Shown here in pieces: positions 26,783-36,042 of a DNA stretch of 64,000 nucleotides (position 1 is its first letter; the number at the start of each line of letters is the position of its first letter). The notes beneath the pieces were generated by a model, which ran no database searches, had not been told where the DNA came from, and was given only the letters and a program-made list of their open reading frames with translations. The DNA is from Salegentibacter flavus (lineage in GTDB: Bacteria; Bacteroidota; Bacteroidia; Flavobacteriales; Flavobacteriaceae). Location of the stretch: positions 124,001-188,000 of the forward strand of contig NZ_FOVL01000003.1 of assembly GCF_900115145.1 (NCBI RefSeq), read 5' to 3'. The translations under genes were made by a program, and so were the position numbers.

Positions 26783-28110
26783 GCCGGTAGCGGTTCCGAA
26801 ATAAACTGCACACGAACCAAACCGTCTTCATCGATCTTTTCCAGCTTGACATGGTGAAGAGTATTTACCAGTTCTGGATCCCAGGGAGCTTTAATTTTCA
26901 CGTAATTCTCGGTGAAACCATGGATATAGCCCTCTTTGTTTTCACCTTCAAACAGAACGGTAAATTGGTTGCCTATTTGACTTTCATAAAAAGCCCTGCG
27001 TTTTTTAGCTGAAAGACCCCTTAACATTTTGCTTCGTTTCTTTCTGACCTTAGTGGGAACAACTTCCTGCATTTCAGCTGCAGGAGTATTATCTCTTTCA
27101 GAATAAGTAAAGACGTGCAGGTAGGAAATATCCAATTCGTTAAGGAAATTATAGGTCTCCAGGAAATGTTCATCTGTTTCACCAGGAAAGCCAACAATAA
27201 CATCTACGCCTATACAGGCATCGGGCATTGTATATTTTATTCGGGCAACCCGGTCTACATAAAGTTCCTTCATGTAGCGGCGACGCATTTGCCTCAGGAT
27301 CTCATTACTGCCACTCTGCAGCGGAATGTGAAAATGAGGTACAAAGGTTTCGCTCTGAGCTACAAAATCTATGGTTTCATTCTTAAGCAAATTAGGCTCA
27401 ATGGAAGAAATTCTTAGACGCTTAATTCCTTCTACTTCGTCCAGGGCTTTTACCAGGTCGAGAAAGGTGTGTTCATGTTTTTTATTTCCGAATTCACCCT
27501 TTCCGTAGTCTCCGATATTTACACCGGTAAGAACGATCTCCTTTATTCCTTTTGCTGAAATTTCAGCAGCATTTTTCAGCACATTTTCGAGCTTATCGCT
27601 GCGTGAGATGCCACGAGCCAATGGAATAGTGCAATAAGTACATTTATAATCACAACCATCCTGTACCTTCAAAAATGCACGGGTTCGGTCTCCAAATGAG
27701 TAGGCTCCCACATAGAAATCGGCTTCATCGATCTCACAGGAATGCACTTCCCCGTGCTCATTCTTGGTTAGATCGTTCAGATAATCGGTAATCTTGAATT
27801 TCTCGGTGGCTCCAAGAACAAGATCTACCCCATCTACATCGGCAAGTTCTTCTGGTTTCAACTGGGCGTAACATCCTACACCTACAACAAAAGCATCCTC
27901 ATTTGTCTTTTGAGCATGTTTTACAATGGTTTTAAAACGCTTATCGGCATTATCGGTAACCGAGCAGGTATTGATTACATAGATATCAGCCTTCTCATCA
28001 AATTCAACGCGCTGGAATCCTTCATCTTTAAAGGAACGGGCAATTGTTGATGTTTCTGAGAAATTGAGCTTGCAACCCAACGTATAAAATGCCACCTTCT
28101 TATTGTCCAT
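26779..28110 (-). CDS. mtaB: tRNA t6A37 methylthiotransferase MtaB
   Basis: This 443-residue radical-SAM methylthiotransferase has an N-terminal UPF0004 domain with cysteines in TLGCKLNFSE, INTCSVTDNADKR and VGCYAQ. The AdoMet cluster is CDYKCTYCTIPLARG, and the C-terminus is TRAM-like. NADKR and the domain order favour MtaB, which turns t6A37 into ms2t6A in tRNAs, over MiaB or RimO. On the minus strand a TATATTTG box (28161-28154) lies upstream. It is a single-gene unit. Confidence 0.92.
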   Translation of the reverse strand: MDNKKVAFYTLGCKLNFSETSTIARSFKDEGFQRVEFDEKADIYVINTCSVTDNADKRFKTIVKHAQKTNEDAFVVGVGCYAQLKPEELADVDGVDLVLGATEKFKITDYLNDLTKNEHGEVHSCEIDEADFYVGAYSFGDRTRAFLKVQDGCDYKCTYCTIPLARGISRSDKLENVLKNAAEISAKGIKEIVLTGVNIGDYGKGEFGNKKHEHTFLDLVKALDEVEGIKRLRISSIEPNLLKNETIDFVAQSETFVPHFHIPLQSGSNEILRQMRRRYMKELYVDRVARIKYTMPDACIGVDVIVGFPGETDEHFLETYNFLNELDISYLHVFTYSERDNTPAAEMQEVVPTKVRKKRSKMLRGLSAKKRRAFYESQIGNQFTVLFEGENKEGYIHGFTENYVKIKAPWDPELVNTLHHVKLEKIDEDGLVRVQFISEPLPA

Positions 28111-28153
28111 ACATCTGCCTGTTTCTGTTTGGGTTAATCGATTTTAAGGGCTG

Positions 28154-28161
28154 CAAATATA
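28154..28161 (-). promoter_or_regulatory. -7 promoter element of mtaB
   Basis: TATATTTG on the minus strand matches TAnnTTTG exactly, with transcription expected near 28147 and the ATG at 28110. No clear -33 box was seen. Confidence 0.45.
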
Positions 28162-28244
28162 CCAACTTTAATCCTTTTAAGAAAACCTGTAAAGAGATTG
28201 GAATCAGGAATAATTGAAAATGATCGTGGAATTTCAAAATCTTA

Positions 28245-29417
28245 TTAGCCTCTCCTCCACTTGCTGGTTTCTTCAAAAACGTGTTCCAGGATCTTTTTAT
28301 CTTCTTCGGAAAACTCTTCGTTTCGGCGTTGCATCACGATCTCTGCAACCTCAAAGGCCTTCTGGGTTTTGTAAGTTGTCATCCCTCCGCTGCCACCCCA
28401 GCTGAAACTAGGCACAAAATTTCGTGGAAATCCGGCTCCAAAGATATTGGCACTTACCCCAACTACAGTTCCCGTATTGAACATGGTATTTATTCCACAT
28501 TTACTATGGTCGCCCATTAGAAGACCACAAAATTGCAGTCCGGTTTTGGCAAAACCTTCCGTTTCATAATCCCAGATGCGAACTTCAGCATAATTATTTT
28601 TCAGGTTGGAGTTATTGGTGTCGGCTCCAAGGTTACACCATTCGCCGAGAACGGAATTTCCTAAATATCCATCGTGCCCTTTATTGGAATTAGCGAAAAG
28701 AACGGCATTATTGATCTCTCCTCCGGCCCTGCAATAAGGTCCTAAAGTAGTAGGTCCGTAGATCTTAGCGCCCATTTTTACTAAAGTCCCCTCGCAAACT
28801 GCCAGAGCACCTTTCATGAGACTACCTTCAAGGATTTTCGCGTTTTTACCTATATATATTGGTCCTGAAGAGGCATTTAGCGAACAGTTCTCAACCTCGG
28901 CCCCTTCTTCCAGAAATATTCGTTCGGGATTCTTAACATAATTCGATTTGTGAATGGGTTGGGATTTTCTGTCTTTGGTTAAAAGCTCAAAATCTGCTTC
29001 TATTGCCTGTCCGTTTTTGGAAAAAATATCCCAGCTATGATTTATCTGAATTACTCCTTCAGCCAATTCTAATTGCTCATAATCCTCCAAAGCGACCTCC
29101 TGATCTTCATAAGCGTGAAAGGCCACAATATCTTCTTCATGAAAAATCGCCTGATTGGGTTTCAGGCTTTTTATCTGCAGTATAAATTCAGGGGTTGGTA
29201 AAAAAGAAGCATTGATCATTACATTTTCCTCCAGTTCCACCATTGGCCATTTTTCAGCTAAATAATCTTCAGTAATTGTAGAAGTAGTAGACTGTAATAC
29301 ATGTTCCCATTTTTCCCGAATAGTGAGAATTCCAACTCTAATATCGGCGACGGGCCTTGTAAATGTAAAAGGGAGTAAGCGGTTCCTGGCGGAACCGTCA
29401 AATAATATATAATTCAT
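28245..29417 (-). CDS. GlmU-like sugar nucleotidyltransferase family protein
   Basis: This 390-residue protein has an N-terminal nucleotidyltransferase-like region (MNYILFDGSARNRLLPFTFT, family-typical start) and a C-terminal left-handed beta-helix. The helix includes GPIYIGKNAKILEGSLMKGA and GPTTLGPYCRAGGEINNAVL. The usual GGxGTRL loop of GlmU is not clear; the start shows DGSARNRLLPFT. It is found widely in Bacteroidota as 'putative sugar nucleotidyltransferase'. The substrate is unknown. The start ATG is 7 codons inside the longest open frame. Confidence 0.8.
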   Translation of the reverse strand: MNYILFDGSARNRLLPFTFTRPVADIRVGILTIREKWEHVLQSTTSTITEDYLAEKWPMVELEENVMINASFLPTPEFILQIKSLKPNQAIFHEEDIVAFHAYEDQEVALEDYEQLELAEGVIQINHSWDIFSKNGQAIEADFELLTKDRKSQPIHKSNYVKNPERIFLEEGAEVENCSLNASSGPIYIGKNAKILEGSLMKGALAVCEGTLVKMGAKIYGPTTLGPYCRAGGEINNAVLFANSNKGHDGYLGNSVLGEWCNLGADTNNSNLKNNYAEVRIWDYETEGFAKTGLQFCGLLMGDHSKCGINTMFNTGTVVGVSANIFGAGFPRNFVPSFSWGGSGGMTTYKTQKAFEVAEIVMQRRNEEFSEEDKKILEHVFEETSKWRRG

Positions 29418-29523
29418 CCGCACAAATTTAGGGCTCAAAGTTACAAGTAAAATTAAAACTGAAAAGTATCCTTTTTTAAAATGCCGTTAATTACTGGCGG
29501 TTTCAGAACATAAAATGATAAAA

Positions 29524-29553
29524 AAAAGTCGCCTAATTGCTTAGACGACTTTT
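29524..29553 (-). terminator. terminator of rpmE2
   Basis: A 13-bp stem, AAAAGTCGCCTAA with TTAGACGACTTTT (one G-U pair), has a 4-base loop. It is followed on the minus strand by a T run. Confidence 0.85.
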
Positions 29554-29574
29554 GTATAATAGGTAACAAAAAAC

Positions 29575-29826
29575 TTATTTCTTAAATTTCTTGTATTTGT
29601 TTTTAAACTTGTCAATTCGACCTGCACTATCAACCAACTTGGTTTGCCCGGTGTAGTATGGGTGTGAGGTTCTTGAAATTTCCAATTTCACCAAAGGATA
29701 TTCAGTACCATCAACTTCAATGGTTTCTTTGGTATTGGCGGTAGATTTAGTGATAAACACATCTTCGTTTGACATGTCTTTAAAGGCCACTAATCTATAA
29801 TTTTCCGGATGGATTCCCTGCTTCAT
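29575..29826 (-). CDS. rpmE2: 50S ribosomal protein L31 type B
   Basis: The protein of about 83 residues begins [20 protein letters not shown] and has [20 protein letters not shown] and a basic C-terminus. This is the Zn-independent (C-minus) type B L31. The longest frame starts 14 codons earlier, but the family start is the internal ATG at 29826. It is a single-gene unit with its own terminator. Confidence 0.95.
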   Translation of the reverse strand: MKQGIHPENYRLVAFKDMSNEDVFITKSTANTKETIEVDGTEYPLVKLEISRTSHPYYTGQTKLVDSAGRIDKFKNKYKKFKK

Positions 29827-29935
29827 CGCTTTGTTCTTTTTTATTTTTGGAAGTGCAAATTTAGGCAATTCAATTATAAATGCAATAGCATTGACTAAAA
29901 TATTTTTAATTTCACCTGCGAATGTAACGTTTTGC

Positions 29936-29943
29936 TATATTTG
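29936..29943 (+). promoter_or_regulatory. -7 promoter element of DUF4199 gene
   Basis: TATATTTG matches TAnnTTTG, with the ATG 36 bases downstream. No clear -33 element was seen. Confidence 0.45.
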
Positions 29944-29978
29944 TTTACTAACCGCTATCTAACCAATCTTTATAAATT

Positions 29979-30509
29979 ATGGAAATTCAAAAGACAGATT
30001 CAAAAGGAATTATTATTAATTACGGGGTCCTTTTGGGAATCCTATCGGTGGTTCTGGGGGTGATTATGTATGTCACTAACGCCTATTTAAATCCCAGTTT
30101 TTACTTTAGTATAGTTTCTTTCCTGATTATGGTAGTGGTTATCGTTCTTGGAATAAGAACATACAAAATAGCCAATCAAAGTTACCTCTCACTTACTGAA
30201 GCCTTAAAATTAGGACTTGGAATCGCTCTTGTAGGAGGAATTATTGGCGCGATCTGGCAGCTGCTTTTAATGATGGTTATCGAACCTGATTATATGATGC
30301 AAATGGCAGATATGCAACGCGAGGTAATGCTGGAGCGCTTTCCAAATATGACTGACGCTCAAATTGATGATGCAATGGCTATGAATGAAAAATTTTCTTC
30401 GCCCTGGATTATGATGGCAATTGCAATTATCGGAAGTTTGTTCTTTGGTTTCCTTATTTCTCTGGTAACAGGATTAATAATGAAAAATAAGAATCCTTAC
30501 GAAGCTTAG
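29979..30509 (+). CDS. DUF4199 domain membrane protein
   Basis: This 176-residue protein has four transmembrane helices (near residues 12-32, 38-58, 73-95 and 145-167). The pattern LSLTEALKLGLGIALVGGII is typical of DUF4199. The function is unknown. The gene sits 3 bp upstream of a GT2 glycosyltransferase gene, a pairing often seen in flavobacteria, so a link to a membrane glycan step is possible but unproven. Confidence 0.82.
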   Translation: MEIQKTDSKGIIINYGVLLGILSVVLGVIMYVTNAYLNPSFYFSIVSFLIMVVVIVLGIRTYKIANQSYLSLTEALKLGLGIALVGGIIGAIWQLLLMMVIEPDYMMQMADMQREVMLERFPNMTDAQIDDAMAMNEKFSSPWIMMAIAIIGSLFFGFLISLVTGLIMKNKNPYEA

Positions 30510-30512
30510 AAT

Positions 30513-31472
30513 ATGCAAATATCTATCGTTATACCATTATTAAACGAAGAACAATCTCTGGTAGAATTATATAATTGGATCGCAAAAGTAATGCGATCCA
30601 ATTCCTTTTCTCACGAGATCATCTTCATTGACGATGGAAGTACCGATAATTCCTGGAAGACAATTGAAGCTCTTTCTGAAAACGATGCTGCCGTAAAAGG
30701 CATAAAATTCAATAGAAACTACGGAAAATCCCAGGCCTTACACGCTGGTTTTTTGCGTGCACAGGGGGATGTGGTCATCACTATGGATGCCGATCTCCAG
30801 GACAACCCTGAAGAGATCCCTGAGCTATACAAAAAGCTTAAGGAAGGCAAGTACGATTTGGTTTCAGGATGGAAAAAGAAACGCTACGATCACGTTCTTA
30901 CTAAAAACCTTCCCTCAAAGCTTTTTAATGCAGCAGCCCGAAAGACATCAGGAGTAAAACTTCACGACTTTAACTGCGGATTGAAAGCCTATCGCCGTGA
31001 GGTTATAAAAAACATAGATGTTTACGGAGAAATGCATCGCTATATTCCTGTTTTGGCTAAAAACTCCGGTTTTTCTAAAATAACCGAGAAGGAAGTAAAA
31101 CACCAGGCCAGAAAATACGGCACGACCAAATTTGGTGCTGAAAGGTTTATTAATGGTTTTTTAGACCTGATAAGCATCTGGTTCCTCTCTAAATTCGGGA
31201 GACGCCCAATGCATCTTTTCGGCGCATTGGGAGTTTTAATGTTCCTCTTTGGGTTTATTGCCGCCGGTTGGATAGGGATTTCTAAACTATGGAAGATGTA
31301 CCACGACGAACCGAATATTCTTGTAGCCCTTAACCCCTGGTTCTATATCGCTTTAACCGTAATGATAATTGGCTCACAACTATTCCTTGCAGGCTTCCTG
31401 GGAGAACTAATCCTGCGTTCTAAAAGGGAAAAAGAGCAGTACCTTATTAATAAAACCACTCCTAATTTATAA
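30513..31472 (+). CDS. family 2 glycosyltransferase, dolichol-phosphate mannosyltransferase-like
   Basis: This 319-residue GT2 enzyme has IFIDDGSTDNSWKTIEAL (nucleotide-sugar site) and TMDADLQDNPEEIPEL (DxD-like). FNCGLKAYRREV marks the catalytic region. Two C-terminal transmembrane helices (about 235-260 and 275-300) tie it to the inner membrane. It resembles DPM1/GtrB enzymes, which move a sugar to a polyprenyl phosphate. Sugar and acceptor are unknown. It is second in a DUF4199-GT2 unit. Confidence 0.87.
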   Translation: MQISIVIPLLNEEQSLVELYNWIAKVMRSNSFSHEIIFIDDGSTDNSWKTIEALSENDAAVKGIKFNRNYGKSQALHAGFLRAQGDVVITMDADLQDNPEEIPELYKKLKEGKYDLVSGWKKKRYDHVLTKNLPSKLFNAAARKTSGVKLHDFNCGLKAYRREVIKNIDVYGEMHRYIPVLAKNSGFSKITEKEVKHQARKYGTTKFGAERFINGFLDLISIWFLSKFGRRPMHLFGALGVLMFLFGFIAAGWIGISKLWKMYHDEPNILVALNPWFYIALTVMIIGSQLFLAGFLGELILRSKREKEQYLINKTTPNL

Positions 31473-31493
31473 TTCTGTTAGAGCATTAATTCT

Positions 31494-31501
31494 TATTTTT
31501 G
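31494..31501 (+). promoter_or_regulatory. -7 promoter element of phosphosugar mutase gene
   Basis: TATTTTTG fits TAnnTTTG, with the ATG 19 bases downstream. The match is partly explained by local T-richness. Confidence 0.35.
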
Positions 31502-31520
31502 TTAAGCAAAATAATTAATC

Positions 31521-33251
31521 ATGTCTGAAATTAAACCCGAAATCCTGGCCAAAGCTAAAGCCTGGCTCACCGATATATTCGACGAGGACACCAAAACCCG
31601 TATCAACGATCTAATAGATAATAATCCCAGGGAACTTGAAGAAAGTTTTTATAAAAACGCAGCCTTCGGAACAGGTGGAATGAGAGGTGTCATGGGCGTC
31701 GGCACCAATAGAATCAATAAATATACCCTCGGTAAAAACACTCAGGGCCTTTCAGATTTGCTGAAAAGTGAATTCAAGGGTGAAACACTTAAAGTAGCAA
31801 TTGCATATGATTGCCGCAATAATTCTAAGGAACTAGCACAAATGGTTGCAGAAGTATTTTCGGCCAATGACATTGAAGTTTATCTCTTTTCTGAGCTTCG
31901 GGCAACTCCGGAACTTTCATTTGCTGTAAAATACCTGGATTGCCACGCCGGGATTGTGCTTACCGCAAGCCATAATCCGCCGGAATATAATGGTTACAAA
32001 GTTTACTGGCAGGATGGTGGCCAATTGGTGCCGCCACAAGACGCCAAACTTATAGATATTATCAATAATCTGAAATTTGATGAAGTAAAATTTAAGGCCA
32101 GGCCCGAATTAATACATAGTATCGATAAGGAAGTTGATGAAGCTTTTCAAAATGCTTCAGTTAAAAACGGAAGCTTCGATACTCCGGCTTCAGCAAAAGA
32201 TGCTCTAAAGGTTGTTTTTACTTCCCTACACGGAACTGCCATCACTGTTAATCCGCAGGTATTGGAAAAAGCAGGATACAAAAATGTTTTTATCGTAAAA
32301 GAACAGGAAAAACCAGACGGACAATTTCCTACGATAAAATCCCCAAATCCTGAAGAGCCGGAAGCCCTGGAAATGGCGCTTAAACTCGCTGAAGAAAAAG
32401 ATGCAGATATCGTAATCGGGACCGACCCGGATGGCGACCGTTTGGGCGTTGCCGTACGTGATTTAAATGGTAAAATGATACTCCTTAACGGAAACCAGAC
32501 TATGCTGGTAATGACCTGGTTCCTGCTGGAACAACATAAAAAACAGGGAAAATTATCAGATAATTCTTTTGTTGCTTCTACCATAGTTTCAACGCCAATG
32601 TTGAAGAATATCACCGAAGATTACGGCGTTCAATACCACGAGGTTTTAACCGGTTTTAAATGGATCGCAAAACTTATAAAAGATAATCCATCTCTCGATT
32701 TTATTGGTGGTGGGGAGGAAAGCTTCGGCTATATGGTTGGCGATTTTGTTCGTGATAAAGATGCGGCTACCGCTACCCTACTGGCTTGCGAAATCGCAGC
32801 ACAAATGAAGGCTGATGGAAGTTCATTTTACGAACAACTTTTAAAACTTTATACCGAATATGGTCTATACCGTGAAGAACTTATCGCTTTGGTGAAAAAG
32901 GGAATTGAAGGCGAAGCCGAAATCAAACAAATGCTTATTGATCTTCGCGAAAATCCCTGGAAAGAAATTGACGGAGAAAAAGTTGTTTTAATTGAAGATT
33001 TCCAGGCTTCCAGGGCTAAAAACCTTCAGGATCATACTGAAGATGAGATCAAAATCCCGAAATCTAATGTGCTTATTTATTATACTGAGAATGGCACTAA
33101 GATAGCGGCCCGTCCCAGTGGTACAGAACCAAAGATCAAATTTTACATCAGCGTAAATTCTCAATTGGATTCTATAGAAAATTTTGATGCAGAGAATCAA
33201 AAACTGGCTGAAAAAATAGAAAGGATCAAGAAAGAATTACAATTAGGCTAA
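31521..33251 (+). CDS. phosphoglucomutase/phosphomannomutase (alpha-D-phosphohexomutase)
   Basis: This 576-residue enzyme has all four domain motifs. They are the phosphoserine loop TASHNPPEYNGYKVYW, the Mg loop GTDPDGDRLGVAV, the sugar loop GGGEESFGYMVGD and the phosphate loop ARPSGTEPKIKFY. The length suits PgcA-type phosphoglucomutases. It interconverts hexose 1- and 6-phosphates for glycan and storage sugar synthesis. Glucose versus mannose preference cannot be read with certainty. It is followed 12 bp later by the ABC exporter. Confidence 0.93.
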   Translation: MSEIKPEILAKAKAWLTDIFDEDTKTRINDLIDNNPRELEESFYKNAAFGTGGMRGVMGVGTNRINKYTLGKNTQGLSDLLKSEFKGETLKVAIAYDCRNNSKELAQMVAEVFSANDIEVYLFSELRATPELSFAVKYLDCHAGIVLTASHNPPEYNGYKVYWQDGGQLVPPQDAKLIDIINNLKFDEVKFKARPELIHSIDKEVDEAFQNASVKNGSFDTPASAKDALKVVFTSLHGTAITVNPQVLEKAGYKNVFIVKEQEKPDGQFPTIKSPNPEEPEALEMALKLAEEKDADIVIGTDPDGDRLGVAVRDLNGKMILLNGNQTMLVMTWFLLEQHKKQGKLSDNSFVASTIVSTPMLKNITEDYGVQYHEVLTGFKWIAKLIKDNPSLDFIGGGEESFGYMVGDFVRDKDAATATLLACEIAAQMKADGSSFYEQLLKLYTEYGLYREELIALVKKGIEGEAEIKQMLIDLRENPWKEIDGEKVVLIEDFQASRAKNLQDHTEDEIKIPKSNVLIYYTENGTKIAARPSGTEPKIKFYISVNSQLDSIENFDAENQKLAEKIERIKKELQLG

Positions 33252-33263
33252 TCGCCGATCTAT

Positions 33264-35087
33264 ATGAGTTATTTCCGAAAAATTCTTCAGTATGCCATAC
33301 CTTATAAGAGGTACGCCATATTGAATATTATTTGCAACATTTTTTATGCGGTTTTCAGCACCCTGTCTTTTATCGCATTAATTCCCGTAATCCAGGTTCT
33401 ATTTGACAAAACCAAAAGGGTGACTGCAAAACCGGTATGGGATGGCCTGGGAGGAATAAAAGATTATGTAACCGGATATTTTAATTATCAAGTAACACAG
33501 AAGGTGGCCGAAGATGAGATCTCGGCCCTTCTTTTTATTTGCGGGATAGTGGTGCTCTTATTTCTACTGAAGAATATTTTTGGCTATCTGGCTGCATATT
33601 TCATTACTTTTTTAAGAAATGGTGTTTTAAGAGATGTTAGGGATGCGCTCTATAAAAAGATTCTTGCCCTACCCGTTTCCTATTTTTCTGAAAAAAGAAA
33701 GGGCGATACCATCTCCCGGATTACTGCCGATGTAAATGAAGTTCAAACTTCTTTTCTTTCAATTTTAGAACTCATTGTAAGAGAACCTCTTACAATAATT
33801 TTCACAATCATCGCAATGTTGATGATGAGTGCCAAACTCACCATCTTCGTTTTCGTGTTTTTACCTATCTCGGGTTTCATTATTTCGCTGATTGGAAAGA
33901 AATTAAAAAAGCAATCGCATAAAGCCCAGGAGGAAAACGGCTATTTTCTATCGGTGGTAGAAGAAACCCTTAGCAGCCTGAAGATCATAAAAGGTTTCAA
34001 TGCCGAGGATAAAATGCAGAACAGGTTTCAGGCCTCTACAAATCGCCTGAACCATATTCTTAATAAACTTATAAACCGTCAGAACCTTGCCTCGCCTGCA
34101 AGTGAATTTCTAGGAATCTTCGTAATAGTTATAATTCTTTGGTTCGGTGGCCAAATGGTGTTGGTCGAAGGCAGTCTGGATGCGGCTACTTTTATCGCAT
34201 TCTTAGGTTTGGCCTATAATATATTAACTCCGGCAAAGCAGATCTCTAAAGCTTCTTACTCAGTTAAAAAAGGAAATGCCGCAGCCGAAAGGATTCTGCA
34301 GGTTCTGGAAACTCCATCTACAATTACAGATAAACCCAACGCGGTTATCAAAGAAGATTTTGAAGACAATATTAAAATAGATAATATAAGCTTCAGATAT
34401 GAAGAGGAAAATGTCCTGAGGGAGTTCAATTTAAAAGTAAACAAGGGTGAAACCGTGGCTTTGGTCGGGCAGTCGGGCAGCGGAAAATCTACAATCGCAA
34501 ACCTAATCACGCGTTTTTATGATGTTAATGAGGGTAGCATCAGCATTGATGGGATCAATATAAAAGATATGACCAAGAAGTCATTAAGAAATCTTATGGG
34601 CTTGGTCACCCAGGACTCTATTCTATTCAATGATACTGTAAGAAATAATATTGGGCTTGGTAAAGATGATGCTTCTGACGAAGAAATAATTGATGCACTT
34701 AAAATTGCCAATGCCTGGGAATTTGTAAAGGATCTCCCAAAAGGCCTTGAAACCAATATAGGCGATGCCGGAAATAAACTAAGCGGTGGACAAAAACAAA
34801 GACTTTCTATCGCACGGGCGGTACTTAAAAATCCGCCCATTATGATTCTCGACGAGGCGACTTCAGCCCTGGATACCGAAAGTGAAAAACTGGTACAAAA
34901 GGCCCTGGAGAATATGATGAAGAACAGAACTTCTATTGTTATAGCTCACCGCCTATCTACGATCCAAAATGCTGATAAGATTGTAGTGATGCAAAAGGGA
35001 GAGATCGTTGAGGAAGGTAAACACCTTGAATTACTTCAAAAGAAAGGAACTTACCAAAAACTTGTGGAAATGCAGTCCTTCGATTAA
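33264..35087 (+). CDS. ABC exporter, MsbA-like (fused permease and ATPase)
   Basis: This 607-residue half-transporter has six transmembrane helices in the first 330 residues, and then an ATPase domain. Walker A is LVGQSGSGKST, the signature is KLSGGQKQRLSIARAVL, Walker B is IMILDEATSALD, and the switch is VIAHRLST. It forms a homodimer and most resembles MsbA-type lipid or drug exporters. The substrate is unknown. It is likely co-transcribed with the mutase and ends at a strong terminator. Confidence 0.9.
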   Translation: MSYFRKILQYAIPYKRYAILNIICNIFYAVFSTLSFIALIPVIQVLFDKTKRVTAKPVWDGLGGIKDYVTGYFNYQVTQKVAEDEISALLFICGIVVLLFLLKNIFGYLAAYFITFLRNGVLRDVRDALYKKILALPVSYFSEKRKGDTISRITADVNEVQTSFLSILELIVREPLTIIFTIIAMLMMSAKLTIFVFVFLPISGFIISLIGKKLKKQSHKAQEENGYFLSVVEETLSSLKIIKGFNAEDKMQNRFQASTNRLNHILNKLINRQNLASPASEFLGIFVIVIILWFGGQMVLVEGSLDAATFIAFLGLAYNILTPAKQISKASYSVKKGNAAAERILQVLETPSTITDKPNAVIKEDFEDNIKIDNISFRYEEENVLREFNLKVNKGETVALVGQSGSGKSTIANLITRFYDVNEGSISIDGINIKDMTKKSLRNLMGLVTQDSILFNDTVRNNIGLGKDDASDEEIIDALKIANAWEFVKDLPKGLETNIGDAGNKLSGGQKQRLSIARAVLKNPPIMILDEATSALDTESEKLVQKALENMMKNRTSIVIAHRLSTIQNADKIVVMQKGEIVEEGKHLELLQKKGTYQKLVEMQSFD

Positions 35088-35141
35088 TAAGAATGTTTGA
35101 CTTTCTGAAACCTATAAATTCAGCTTAAACTTAAATCAATA

Positions 35142-35175
35142 AAAAATGGATGAAAGTAGGTCTTCATCCATTTTT
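35142..35175 (+). terminator. terminator of the ABC exporter gene
   Basis: A perfect 13-bp stem, AAAAATGGATGAA (35142-35154) with TTCATCCATTTTT (35163-35175), has an 8-base loop and the T tract built into the right arm. Confidence 0.85.
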
Positions 35176-35183
35176 CAGAAATT

Positions 35184-35255
35184 ATTTTCATCTTGGGGCA
35201 AATGAAAATAAAAGAAAGATTTAATTCGTTTTCATTGGGGCAAAAAAGATTAAAT
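35184..35255. repeat. imperfect tandem repeat with hairpin, upstream of ECF sigma gene
   Basis: Two copies of TTTTCAT(CT)TGGGGCAAA occur at 35185-35202 and 35229-35244, each followed by a similar A-rich, GATT-ending tail. The first copy lies within an inverted repeat (ATTTTCAT 35184-35191, ATGAAAAT 35202-35209). These fill part of the 377-bp gap (35088-35464), which holds no gene I can support. Confidence 0.55.
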
Positions 35256-35311
35256 CATTTTGATAATGTAAATATAATTCAATATAATAATATTCCAAAT
35301 ATTTTTTCACC

Positions 35312-35341
35312 TTTAATCGATGTTTTTTGTTTTTAATCGAT
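35312..35341. repeat. direct repeat TTTAATCGAT spaced 20 bp
   Basis: TTTAATCGAT occurs at 35312-35321 and again at 35332-35341. The 20-bp period is two helical turns, so two protein dimers could bind the same face. It lies 54 bp upstream of the proposed -33 box of the ECF sigma operon. A regulatory role is inference. Confidence 0.45.
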
Positions 35342-35394
35342 ATGTGTCTTTATAATCAGCGGTAAAATCCTACATAATATTTACTTTGAGTATA

Positions 35395-35426
35395 ATTCAT
35401 CAAATTTAAAGATTTATATACCTTTA
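35395..35426 (+). promoter_or_regulatory. promoter of the ECF sigma operon
   Basis: TTTG (35395-35398) and TACCTTTA (35419-35426) are 20 bp apart. One mismatch from TAnnTTTG. It gives a leader of about 30 bases before the TTG start at 35465. Confidence 0.55.
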
Positions 35427-35464
35427 GCCTTTTTAAATGGGAATCCAACTTAAATCCAAACCCA

Positions 35465-36010
35465 TTGGTAAACTCCGAAAATTTGTTAATACAACGTTTA
35501 AAGGAAAAAGCTTCAGCCGAGACCGCCTTTAAAGAGCTTGTTAGTCTATATAAAGAAAGACTTTACTGGCATATAAGGAATATGGTCAAGGATCACGACG
35601 ATACCCATGACGTGCTTCAGAATACCTTTCTAAAGATCTACAAAAACATAAATCAGTTTAAAGGAGAAAGCCAGTTATACTCCTGGATGTACCGCATTGC
35701 CACCAATGAGGCAATAACCTTTCTTAATAAAAAAGCTAAACGATCACAAATAAGTTCACAGGAACTACAAGACCATTTGATCTCCAACCTGGAAAGTGAT
35801 GTTTATTTTGAGGGAGATGAGATTCAGTTGAAACTTCAGAAAGCCATCGCAAGCCTACCCCCAAAGCAACAACAGGTGTTTAATATGAAGTATTTTGAGG
35901 AATTGAAATATCGTGAAATAGCAGAGATTCTGGATACCAGCGAAGGAGCCCTAAAAGCCTCATACCATATTGCAGTAAAGAAAATAGAAGAGTATCTAAA
36001 AAAGAATTAA
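35465..36010 (+). CDS. RNA polymerase ECF-type sigma-70 factor
   Basis: This 181-residue sigma factor has region 2 (HDVLQNTFLKIYKNINQFKG, then SWMYRIATNEAITFL) and region 4 (LPPKQQQVFNMKYFEELKYREIAEIL, then TSEGALKASYHIAVKKI). It lacks regions 1 and 3, as ECF factors do. The start is TTG; the nearby ATG at 35437 is in another frame. It heads a three-gene operon with a membrane anti-sigma-like protein and a secreted partner, a standard signal-transduction unit. The stress it senses is unknown. Confidence 0.93.
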   Translation: MVNSENLLIQRLKEKASAETAFKELVSLYKERLYWHIRNMVKDHDDTHDVLQNTFLKIYKNINQFKGESQLYSWMYRIATNEAITFLNKKAKRSQISSQELQDHLISNLESDVYFEGDEIQLKLQKAIASLPPKQQQVFNMKYFEELKYREIAEILDTSEGALKASYHIAVKKIEEYLKKN

Positions 36011-36042
36011 ACCTTTAATGAAATTTGGAGTCTAAAAAACAA

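Noticed and set aside
32147-32614. 155-residue antisense frame inside the phosphosugar mutase gene
   Set aside because: It is a Ser-rich mirror of a well-conserved gene and has no features of its own; the same holds for other antisense frames such as 42354-42722 and 47350-47751.
35088-35464. CRISPR array, suggested by repeats in the gap before the ECF sigma gene
   Set aside because: Only two imperfect copies, no uniform spacers and no cas genes in the window.
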